This document shows positions 10,201-20,300 of a DNA stretch of 64,000 nt, in pieces. The stretch is taken from assembly GCA_003117195.1 (NCBI GenBank), contig BDSI01000002.1:837621-901620 (forward strand). The letters run 5' to 3'. The translations under genes and the position numbers were made by a program. How positions within the stretch are numbered: position 1 is the first letter of the stretch; each line of letters starts with the position of its first letter. Under the pieces are notes generated by a model that did not search any database, was not told the origin of the DNA, and saw only the letters and a program-made list of their open reading frames with translations. This DNA is from Eudorina sp. 2006-703-Eu-15 (taxonomy: Eukaryota; Chlorophyta; Chlorophyceae; Chlamydomonadales; Volvocaceae).

Positions 10201-13200
10201 ATCGGTCCCCGTCGCCGTTGGCTGTCACCGATGACCCGCGGGATCCGCTGTAACATCCTAATAATAATCGATCCCCGCCCGCCCCACCCTGTGTACCTGC
10301 AGGACCTGGACCAGCTGCTCAGCAGCTTGTCACCCCTGGCCCCCAGCCTGAGCAGCCTGGTGCTCCGCCGCCCTGGATGGACCCTGGAGCGGCTGCGGGC
10401 GCTGGCACCGCTGCGCGGACTGACGCGGCTGGAGATCGGGGACTCCGGCATGGGCGCCCGAGCGGGGGGCAGGATGGGCTCCGGAGGAGGGGCTGCCGGA
10501 GGCGCGGTGGGCATCGCCAGCGACGCGGGTAGGGGCGCGGGGTCCCCAAAAAAGCGAGGGATACGAAAGATCGGGGCCACGGGGGCGTGTAGAAACGGGG
10601 AGGGGGCCACACGAAGGCGCGGGACAGTAGGGGGCCCCCGATGGGCGACGGAGGGCGCCGGAGGGGGAGGGGGGGAGGAGGGGGGAACAAGGCCGACCCA
10701 CGGGTCAGAGGACGAACGGTATTCTGAGGAGTGGGGCTGCTTCCGTCCTCTGTCTGTCCCTCGGTGCACCGACCCGTGGGTCCGCAGGCATGCAGGCGCT
10801 GGCGGCGCAGTTCCCGCGGCTGCAGGTGTTCTCTCTGGGTCCCCTCAGCAGTGACTCCATCACGGAGGACGGGGTGGCGGCGCTGGCGGAGCGGCTTAAG
10901 GGCCTTACCTTCCTGGACCTGCAGGTGCCGTACGGGGGGTGTAGGAAATTGGTGCCGTAGGGGGGGGAGAAGGTAACGGTCACGGCAACGGTATTAGCAA
11001 CTGCAACGGATTGATACGGAGGGTTTCGAGCGAGCTTTCGTGCCCCATACCGTATCTGCATGGAGCATGGGACACAAAGCCAACCCGATGGCGATGCGGG
11101 ATCTGACCGTGGGCCAGAATCCAAGGGCGGCATCAGAATCCACAGGCTGTGCGAATCGCAAAGTACTTGGCCAGCGCGCCGCTCGATGACTCCCGGGGCT
11201 GGCCCCATGATGCAAGCCAGAAGTGACCCGCGGGTCTCTGCACTTTGTCTCGCATCACCGTACTCGGCGGCATGACACGGCTCCCCACCTCGCCCACGGT
11301 GCCGTGCAGGGCTGCAGCCGCCTCCGCAACGAGCGCCTGGGGGGGTTGCTGGCCAGGATCACCTCGCTCCAGGGGTTGGACCTGTCCAACTGCCTCAACT
11401 TGGTGGTGGGTGACCCGCGGGTCTGTCCGGTTGTCCCCCGGGTTGGGGGCGTGTATGTGTGGGCGGGTGCGTTTGCACAAGGGCAAGGCTGTGCGTGGGA
11501 TCTGTACTGCAGGGTTTCGGGGCGTGTGTATGTGTGTGTGTCAGCCGTGTGCGGTCCAGTCGAAAAGAGCGCGGGTGAGGAAAGTCATGCTGGCGTCTCT
11601 CTGCCCGCACAAGCACAAGCCCGCGCGCCAACAACTGCATCACCCTTGCCTTCAAACTTTGCCAAGGCCGTCTCTGTATATATCCGCAAATTGTTGTTAT
11701 GACGTATTTTATACGTTGCTGTGGACCAAATCGGTACAAAAATCGTTACAAATTCATCGCACTGTCGTACCACTGTCGCAGGACGCAACCCTGTCGCACC
11801 TGACCGCCCTGTCCAACTTGACGGTCCTGCGTCTGCGCGGCTGCTGGAAGGTGAGTTCGTCGTACGCGTGTACGGCAAATGTCGTACTTGCCGTAGTGCA
11901 CGACATTGCATCAGCAGCGGACATGCCGCACTTCACCGAATGGGGTGAGCGCCTCGTGGTTTTGCGGCGGTGGGCCTTTTGCGGCGGCGGCGGCTTCGGA
12001 ACTACTTGGGACCCGTGGGTCACTTGTACAGCTCCCACCCTAGGTGCCCTGCCCGTAACCCGGTGCGTGCAGATCAGCGGCTCCGGTCTGGGTGTGCTGC
12101 ACCCCGCCCTCGGCAAGCTTCAGCGTCTGGATCTGTCGGATTGCCGGGTGACTGACGAGGGGCTGGAGCAGGTGCGTGTGTGTAAAAGATAACTGCCTGT
12201 GTATGTGTGTGGGGGGGGGCAGGCGGGGTGAGAGGGCGGAAGGACCGATCGGAGGGAGGGAGGGAGGCAGGGTGGGAGGGTGTGCAGGCGAGGGGGCGAG
12301 AGGGCACGTCTACAACCCTCCCCCGCGCCTATATCGTAACCCACAATGTGCGGGGGTTTACACGTGCCCTCTCGTTTAGACCTAGGCACCCACCCGCCCG
12401 CCCGCCCGCCTGTCCTGGACGATCAAGCTGGACTCCTCCATTCTCGCGGATCAATTTTCTTACCCCACCCGCCGCCACACACGCTCACCCCCTCAACCCT
12501 GGGCTCCCTCGTCACCGTCCCACCCTCACCTCCGATTCCTATTCCCTCGCGCACCCTCCTGGTGATCACCTGATACCGATCACCGATACCCCTCCCGCCC
12601 CGCCACGCCACGCCACGCCACGCCACGCCGCGTCATCTTCAGTATGCCCATCCAATTCAAATCATATTTCTAGGCCCCGCCGACACTCTGCCCCGCGCCA
12701 GGTCGCCCGCCTGACCAGCCTGACCAGCCTCTACCTGTGCCGCTCCTGGGCGGTCCGGGCGCCCGGTCTAGCGGCCCTGTCCCGCCTGACCCGGCTGGCC
12801 TCCCTGGACCTCGCCTCCACCAACACCGACGACACGGGGGTGACGCAGGTGGGCACGGGCGGTACTTTGGCGGGTGACGGTGCGTGCGGGTGATGTACAG
12901 CGAGTACTTGCAGCAGTACAACAACAGTACTTCAATAGTACCGTACCATAGGAGTGCCGTACACTGTGGGAGTCCCCTTCGGATGCCAGGACCCCAAAGG
13001 CCGCAAGGCCGCAAGGCAGTTGGCGGGCCAAGCACTGACATGACCGGACGGCACGGTGCGGTACGGCACGGTGCGGTACGATAAGGTACGGCTTTATGTT
13101 ATTATCTTCCTATCGATTTCCGAACAATAAATCCACACGCGGGTCACTGCGAGTGCCAGACTGCCGGTGCTCTCGTATTCGCGATTGCACGCGGATCTGG

Positions 13201-14336
13201 GCAACAGCATTCGTTTGGTTGCGTTTGCATTACGCGCCGCTCATCACGGGCCGGCAATGACGGTCAGGGTGAGGGTGATGATGGTGTGCCGTACGCTTCC
13301 GTACACAGATGGTGGGCGGCCTGGGCGTCAGTCTCACGGACCTCAACCTCAGCGCCACTCTCATCAGCCACCACGGGGTGGGGGCGCTGGCGGGCGCACT
13401 GCCGCGGCTGCGTCGCCTCACCCTGAGCAAGTGCCCAGGTACGGGCCGCAGTGAATTCGTATGGCACCTGTGGCTGTGGCGGTTGATTCGGTTGCGGTTG
13501 GGTTCATGCGGGTGCATGCGGCCGTCATCACACCCCGTCGTGCACCCTTCGGAGGCGCACTGATGCGGTTTTCCGTTGGCGGTTGCCTTCTCGATGATCA
13601 ATCCATCATCGACGATGGCGTCATCATCTCGGGAGCGAGCCTTTCCAGGCTTGCCAGTTCCTACGTGCCTCCCCGTGGATGCAGCACCCGTTGCAGGCGC
13701 CACTTGAATGCCGGCCTGCCTTGTCTGGGCCGGTCCCTGACCGCCCGTGGCCTTGTCCGAGCTGGTCTAGCCGGCCGAAGGTGCTTCTTTGTAACCATGG
13801 CTAGGTGGACCCCCCCCCCCTTTCTATCGGTTCCCCAATCCATACCCCCCCCTTTCTTTGTCTGAGGCACGTCCGCGGCCACCATCAGCCCCCCACCATA
13901 ACGGACTAACGAACGCAAGACGCATGGTGCAATGTGGATTGAGGGAACGTGACCTTTAACCCGCAAGTTGGATGGAGGGAACGTAACCTTGATCCTTGAA
14001 CCCAACGTGACACACACAGGCGTGGACGATGCTGCGCTGGCGCACCTGTGCCAGCTGTCCTGCCTCCGCCGACTGCACCTGAAGCACTGCCGCAACATCA
14101 CCGACGGCACCGTGAAGCAGCTGGCCGCGGGACTGCCGCGGCTGCTGCACATGGAGCTGAACGGCTGCTGGGGGGTCGCGATGCGGACCATGGACGAGCT
14201 GTACGGCAGGCCGGCGGCGGAGTGGCGGCGCGCGGATGACGTGTCCCGCGCGGAGGCGGTGGCGGCGGGTGGTGGCGGGGCGGGGGTCGAGGAGGCGGGT
14301 GACTGGGAGGGGTTCTGGAACCCCACTTGGCGGTGA
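5985..14336 (+). CDS. F-box / leucine-rich-repeat protein with large proline-rich insertion
   Basis: The model has eleven exons: 5985-6582, 7277-9243, 9670-9828, 10303-10528, 10788-10924, 11310-11405, 11782-11850, 12073-12171, 12702-12848, 13309-13438 and 14020-14336. All phases agree and the product is 1,314 residues (1,303 if the second ATG at 6018 is used). Residues 20-36 (WQHLPFDIFRMVVLAVS) plus the later LRLVCRNWREAAS form a split F-box. Repeats such as LTSLQRLDIA, LTSLQGLDLSNC, LQRLDLSDCRVTDEGLEQ and LRRLHLKHCRNITDGT are cysteine-containing (AMN1/FBXL-type) leucine-rich repeats. Exon 2 inserts about 570 Pro/Ala-rich residues between the first and second LRR. The family acts in SCF ubiquitin ligases: the F-box binds Skp1 and the LRR solenoid binds the substrate. 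The substrate is unknown. The exact donor of exon 6 (11405 or 11402) is uncertain. Confidence 0.8.
6853..7040 (+). repeat. (GGGGCA)n then (GGGCAC)n array in intron 1 of the F-box/LRR gene
   Basis: A hexamer array of about 190 bases changes unit from GGGGCA to GGGCAC at about 6982. It creates spurious long ORFs (Gly-Ala, Gly-Arg, Pro-Val) in several frames, which are not genes. The G-runs could form G-quadruplexes on the transcribed RNA. Confidence 0.9.
7154..7181. repeat. (AC)n microsatellite in intron 1
   Basis: This is an uninterrupted CA dinucleotide run about 95 bases upstream of the exon 2 acceptor. Confidence 0.9.
9464..9525. repeat. TGTGTTGTGC decamer tandem repeat in intron 2 of the F-box/LRR gene
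   Basis: About six near-perfect copies of a 10-base unit lie in the intron after exon 2 (9243). The open frame runs through the array, but the GT donor at 9244 and the resumption of LRR coding at 9670 show it is intronic. Confidence 0.8.
10218..10268. repeat. Dispersed repeat, copy 1 (intronic)
   Basis: A block of roughly 50 bases containing CACCGATGACCCGCGG and CCGCTGTAACATC is nearly identical to one at 14543-14593. It sits just upstream of exon 4 of the F-box/LRR gene. Confidence 0.7.
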
Positions 14337-16573
14337 GGGGCTGTCGTACGTACGGGTTGATTTGAAATACGATGAGATAAAATCGCATGAGCGGGCTTTA
14401 TCCCTGGCTGTGGTTGGTTCTCAGAAACGGGGTGGTGCCCTGGTGGTGTGGGCAGGGGGAATGTTTCGGTGCACTTGTGGAGCCTGCCCGGTGCGCCAAG
14501 GTGACGCAGTTTCGTTTGTGCAGTGTATGGTGAGGAAGCTTCGGCAGTCACCGATGACCCGCGGGGTCCGCTGTAACATCATCAAAAATAATGGTGGGAG
14601 CTGCCTGGAACGGTGCCGCATTAAGTTATGCAGATGTTTAATGACATATGACGTGATCATCGTTGCGATTTGGGGTTCGGATTACCAGAACGCCCCATGG
14701 TGGGTGGTGTGGTATAATATGGGTGGGTATGTAGTCGTTGGTGGTTGGTGGTTTGCGACAGCGCGCGACGCGGAGTTGGTGGCATGTCGTGCACGTGCCA
14801 ATCGGATGTCGGGCGGCCGCCCAGGTGCGGTGTTCCCCCGCGGTGCGTACGGAAGCACCGGAACCTGGGAACCGAGCCAGGACGACCGGGCGCGCGCCCG
14901 GGGAGCAGCGGATCGTAAACAACAACGTTGAGTAGTCGTTGTGAATGGAGTCTAACGATACAGAGGAACCCATGAACGGGGCGGACGCCTTGTAAGGTTG
15001 TAAACGTTGCAGAGCCCCATGCAGGGCTCATCCGTGCCAACCGAGGGACAGTCGGTGTCTGTTCGGGTGCTTGGATGGGATCTCAACCTTCAGCGGCGGC
15101 CACGCCGTTACCACTGGTTACCACTTCGCGAGTTCCCCCATTCCCTGGAAGTTTGAACTCTAGGGTACAGTGGGCTCTGCACCCAACGAGGAGGATTGTA
15201 AACGCCTAGGTGCGTGTACGATGTGTGCGTGTGAGTGAACAGGGAGCCGCGCCACGCCACTCGGCTGTCAAGCACAGATGCATCCGCCGAATCCCAAATT
15301 GGCGGTCAATACTGTTTGGTATTACGAGAGGGACCTTCGCTGACGCTTTTATGTGTTTGCATGCTGGACGCAGCAGGGCGTTACATGAAAGGAGGCCCAA
15401 GCGCTGTGAGCTTGAGCGTTACAGGGTTGTTTACGGCAGGACAAGTCCTTCGGCTCCTTGACATCTTCCGACATCTTCAAAGCGGAAATCGGATCTATTT
15501 CTCAGTGCGACAGTGCCAAGCGGTCATCGAGGCCAGCAGCGACGAGTGATAATGTGTCCATGTGTGTAGCTCTTCATATGGCCAATATTACTGCTTCACC
15601 CAGTCACTGGATTGGAAACATTCCAGACTCCACTAGAATTGACGACCGGCGGTTTGCTTTGTTGTAGATTGACAATAGAGTTAATCTTGTAAATCACAGG
15701 TATCAAAGAACTGAATCATATGGTGTGAATGAAACTGCACTTGGCCGCTTGTTGGCGTGGTATGTTTGGAACATTTGTCCTTCGGTACACTGCGGGTGGC
15801 ATGGTAGGCTCGTGCAGCATAATTCCGAGCCACTTCTACTAACTTTAACGCAAACTTCTGTGTAAATTAGACGTCCTGACCTGCCTCAGAATGCAGCAAC
15901 AAGGCACGGCAACAAGGTGGGTGGGCGCTAACCGCAAACCTCTAACGGAACTGTTCAGTTGTCGTGTACCGCTTTGCCCCATTACCACGGCAACTACTAA
16001 GGAGTCCGACTGTCATGTTTCAAAGTACTTTCAAGAAGTAGCTCAGGGTTGTTTGCTCTCTCATTTTGTTTCGTAAACGTCGTGGGCTGAGGGATACCCC
16101 TATCAAACAGCTAACACTGACGCCTCTAATATGTCAGCTTACTCGATGAAACTGCCCAAAGGGCTTGCTCTTACGGAACAGCCACGGTGCGGGCTACTTG
16201 GCAGCGGTAGATTGGCGCTTGGTCACAAACAATTACGGGCAGCTACATTTTTGCGGGCGAGCAACACCAGTGACACGTAAGACAACGTAGAAAATACCAA
16301 GTAATTTGTTTTGTTATCGCGCCGGGCGTTCAAGAATATGCACCGTATTTCGCATGATGGGTTTTTGGGGGCAATTACTTCAAACGCAAGAGTGGCGCAT
16401 CCTGGAGGAAACGCTGCTCGGTGTCATCGGTCCAGTAGCACACCCTTTTGACGGAAGGGGGCCCGTGCCCTGTTTGTTGTTCCCTCAGACGAACGCCAAC
16501 GGCCGTTCAACCGGGCACCGCGTCACCCGTTGCGCCACCGAAGATCCCACCTGCCTACCGATCACTCGCATCC
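14337..16573. other. Intergenic region between the F-box/LRR gene and the membrane-protein gene
   Basis: No convincing gene was found. TGTAA polyadenylation-type signals occur at 14572-14576 and near 14993-15002. The second copy of the dispersed repeat is at 14543-14593. Sequence from about 15,580 to 16,330 is AT-richer and shows no coding character. An in-frame upstream ATG at 16448 could extend the next gene by 42 residues. Confidence 0.6.
14543..14593. repeat. Dispersed repeat, copy 2
   Basis: This matches 10218-10268 with only a few differences, including the shared CACCGATGACCCGCGG core and CTGTAACATC end. It lies about 210 bases past the stop of the F-box/LRR gene. Confidence 0.7.
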
Positions 16574-17361
16574 ATGTCATCGATCGCGTCCTTGTCGTCC
16601 ATCGATGAGTTTGACAACGCCGAGGTCAACAACTTTCGGTTTCTTCCTTCTCAGCTCAACGTCTTCGCCGGCCTGGCGCAGAGCATGCGCAACTGCAGCT
16701 GGGGCATGTCGATACTCGCCTTCGGCAGCGTCGTCGAGAACGCGTTCGAGGTGTGTCGCTCAGGACCTTCACCCCCTTGACCTCAACAAGCTCCACAACC
16801 AACAGTCACGTCGCTGCAATGCAAATATGCGCTATCGCGGCCACCTCCCCTGTCCTCCCCGTTGCGCCCTGCCTGGATCCCTGCCTTGAGCAGAACAACA
16901 TCCCTCGAAGAACTGAATTACAAACCCCAATCCTAGTCCTGCACACGTTTCCGTCAGCAACTCTGCGCGCTCCAGCGGATGCGGACAGCGCCCCCGGCCC
17001 TCCGAGCCCCTCCCATTTCCGCGCCAGCCCATGTGCCTCCTGCTGTTTGCTTCAGATCACTTCGGCCACTCCAAAAAGAATGTCAGGAACATCTCGTCCT
17101 CGGGGGCTGAATGCGTGCCGGCGGGCGGACGGCTCAGAAGTGAAAGGACGGACTTTGGAAAAGGCCTCCGCGGATGCTGGGCACCAGCTTTTCATGGTAT
17201 TTATACTCTGTAAGGACGTGGGCCTTATACGTCCTTACAGAGTCCTTATACGTCCATAGAAAGCTGGTGCCCAGCATCCGCGGGGGCCTTCTCCAAAGTC
17301 CGTCCTTACAAGAAGCGACCCCCCTTCCGCACCTAAGATCTCAAGATCTCAGATCTCATTG

Positions 17362-17395
<34 letters not shown>

Positions 17396-20300
17396 GGTCC
17401 GCAGGTCGTGGAGCACGCCCATCACCACGGCGGCGCGCACGGCGGCGTGCAGGCGGCGGCGGAGGCCGGGGCCGCGGCCGTGGCGGGGACCGCCGCGGAG
17501 GCGGCGGCGGCGCTGCCGGCGGCGGCGGAGCACGCCGCGAGCGCGGCTGCCGGGGGTCTGCCCTTTCTGGAGGTGCGAGATCGCGGCCGCGACTGTCGCG
17601 GCCACGGCGCGCCATCAGGCGGGGGAGGGGCATGAGGGATCGCTCTCATGCCATGGCACTGACACCGGATGGCGGTTGCGGGACCGGTGGTTGGCAGTGC
17701 ACGTGCATGGGACCACCTCGAACGACTCCCCTTAGTCCTGAGGCTCCGCGCGGGGGTGGGGGTAGGGGTGGTGGGGATGGTGGTGGTGGTGGTGGTGGTG
17801 GTGGTGGTGGTGGTGGTGGTGGTGGTGGGGATGGTGGTGGTGGGGATGGTGGTGGTGGTGGTGGGGATGGTGGTGGTGGTGGTGGGGATGGTGGTGGTGG
17901 TGGTGGGGATGGTGGTGGTGGTGGTGGGGATGGTGGTGGTGGTGGTGGGGATGGTGGTGGTGGGGATGGTGTTGGGGGTGGGGTGAGAGTGGGGCTGTGA
18001 TCCGCGCGCGCTGGCGCCACGTCCCCGTCCCGTGACCGATCCGCCCTGGGGCCCTGGTGGGTGGTATTGACCCCCCTCTGTCCCCTTTCCCCTTTCCCCG
18101 CAGGAGTGCGTCCGCGCCGTCTCCCTCACGGACGTGGCCTTCTGCGTCAACGAGCTCATCCCGGCGGTGCTCATTATGTACGCAGCGGGTGAGTGCGGGG
18201 TGGGAGGGAGGGGGAGGGGGGATTGGAGGTGCTGGGGGAGTGTGAAGGAGGGAGGGAAGGAAGGAGGGGCGGAGGGAGGCAGGGGCCGAGGGAGGGAGGG
18301 AGGGGCTGAGAGAGGGGCTGAGGGAGGGAGGGAGGGGCTGAACGAGGGGCTGAGGGAGGGGCTGAGGGAGGGAGGGGCGGAGGGAGGGGCGGAGGGAGGG
18401 AGGGAGGGAGGGACGGAGGGAAGGTAGGGGCTGCACGAGGGGCTGAGGGAGGGGCGGAGGGAGGGAGGGGCTGAGGGAGGGGCGGAGGGAGGGAAGGTGG
18501 GGCTGACGGAGAGAAGGAGGCCCTGAGCTGGTGGAGTGGGGTGCGCCCGGGCGGGCAGGAATGAGGGAAAGGGCAGACGGGGCAGGGCCGCCGCCCACAG
18601 CCGCAGCCTCTGTCAATGGTGGAAATCGCCATGGTACACGAGAAAGGGCGGGCGCGATCGCAGCAGTTGCAGCGGCAGCGGCAAAAGCAGCAGAAAGCCG
18701 CAGCGGCGCGGCTGACCACCTCACTCCACTTCTGTTACGTGAGTTCCGGGGATCCTTTTCCTTGCTTTCCGTAAGGTGTTGTGGTGCTGCTGTACTAGTC
18801 TTTGACTTGCTGCTCCGCCCCTTCCCACCATTGACATGTACGACATGGCGTACGTTCGTTCCGTAACAGCCCCCTTCGAGCAGCTGGCGAAGAATCCGGA
18901 TGAGCCGCAGATGACGCTGGCGCTGCGGGTGCGTGGGTTGGTGGGTGGGTGGGTGGGTGGGATAGCCACACTGCGGGTTTTGCGCTCATGTGTTTACGGC
19001 CTGGGTGTGTTGTGTTGTGCGGTGTTGTGTTGTGTGGGGTTCTACTAGGTGCGCCGGTATGTCTGTCCGCCTGTCTGTCTGTCTGGGCTTGTTGGATTGA
19101 GAAAGAGTACGGAGAGTGGAGCGCGAAGGTCCCTCCATCGAGTCCCCCATCCGGCCAACCATCGCCTGTTCACCTGCCCGGCCCGGCCCCCTTCCTCCCT
19201 CCCTCTCCTCCCCCTGCAGGGTGTGGGGCGGCTGAGCGTCACTTTGCAGCAGCTGGCCTGGACTAGCGGCAGTGTGGCGGTGGTGCTATTGCTGACGGCG
19301 GCCGCCGAGTACCCCCCGCTGGTCAAGGTGGCCTCGTGGTTCTGTATCGCACTGGCGGGTGGGTGGATTGGGTGGGTGGGATGGGTGTGCGGGTGGGTGG
19401 ATGGGTGGGTCTGCAGGCGGGTGGGTGGCGGGTGTGCAGGCAGGCGAGATGGTGCGTTAGGTCGGTGAGTTATTACGGGGTGGGGCGGGGTGGGGTGGGG
19501 TGCGAGGTCGGGACGTGAGTGGGGCGAGTCTCAGGTTGGGATGGGCAGGCGGGGAGCCGCGGCAGGTGATGCGGGTGGCGATTGCGGAGACCAGCTGCCG
19601 TGAAGAGACGCACGGGGGGGGGGTGACGCCGCATGGCTTAGTGATAGGATCGAAATGCTTACCTACCTACCTTCTGGCCTACTTACCTACCTACCTACCT
19701 ACCTACCTGTTTCAGACATAGCCCTACCTAACAAATGACTACCTACCCATTTCTAACGCATTGCCCCTGTCTCGCCGGCCTGGCCGGATGATTGTGGCCG
19801 GTCCCCGGACCCCCCCCTTTCTTCCGCAGTGGCCCGCGGCGCCGCGTTGATGTGGGTCATCTCCCAGCACACCACCAGCGGCGAGGAGGTCGCCCGCACC
19901 CTCGCGGCGCTTCGGGGTGGTTCCGGAGCCCGGGAGATGAACCCGCTGGACCGGGCGGCGAGCTGGCTGGCATTAGGGGTGCTGCTGCAGGTGGGTCGGG
20001 ATTCCGGATGAGGAAGAGGAGGGGCGGGAAAGTCAGGGCACCGGCGGAGAAGCGGCGGGTAAGTCGGGTTTGAGGCGAAGCGCGGCGGCCGGAGGGAGGG
20101 CGGTTCCCTAGGGCCCCGACCGCTCGCACCCCCTACGCCTTCCGCATGTACGGCACTCCAACCGCGTTCCTGCCAACCCCGCCGCGGTCCGCCCAAGGTC
20201 GTGTCACCCCCACGCTTTCCCTGCCCGCGGCGTCCCCTTCCCGTCCTCCCAGCGGCGCTGCGTCGTCCCTCCCCGCCCCGGTATTTGCTCTGCTGGCAGC

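Noticed and set aside
17646..18724. Large His/Pro-rich and Gly-rich frames on both strands.
   Set aside because: They come from the GGT and GGGAGG arrays in introns 2 and 3 of the membrane-protein gene.
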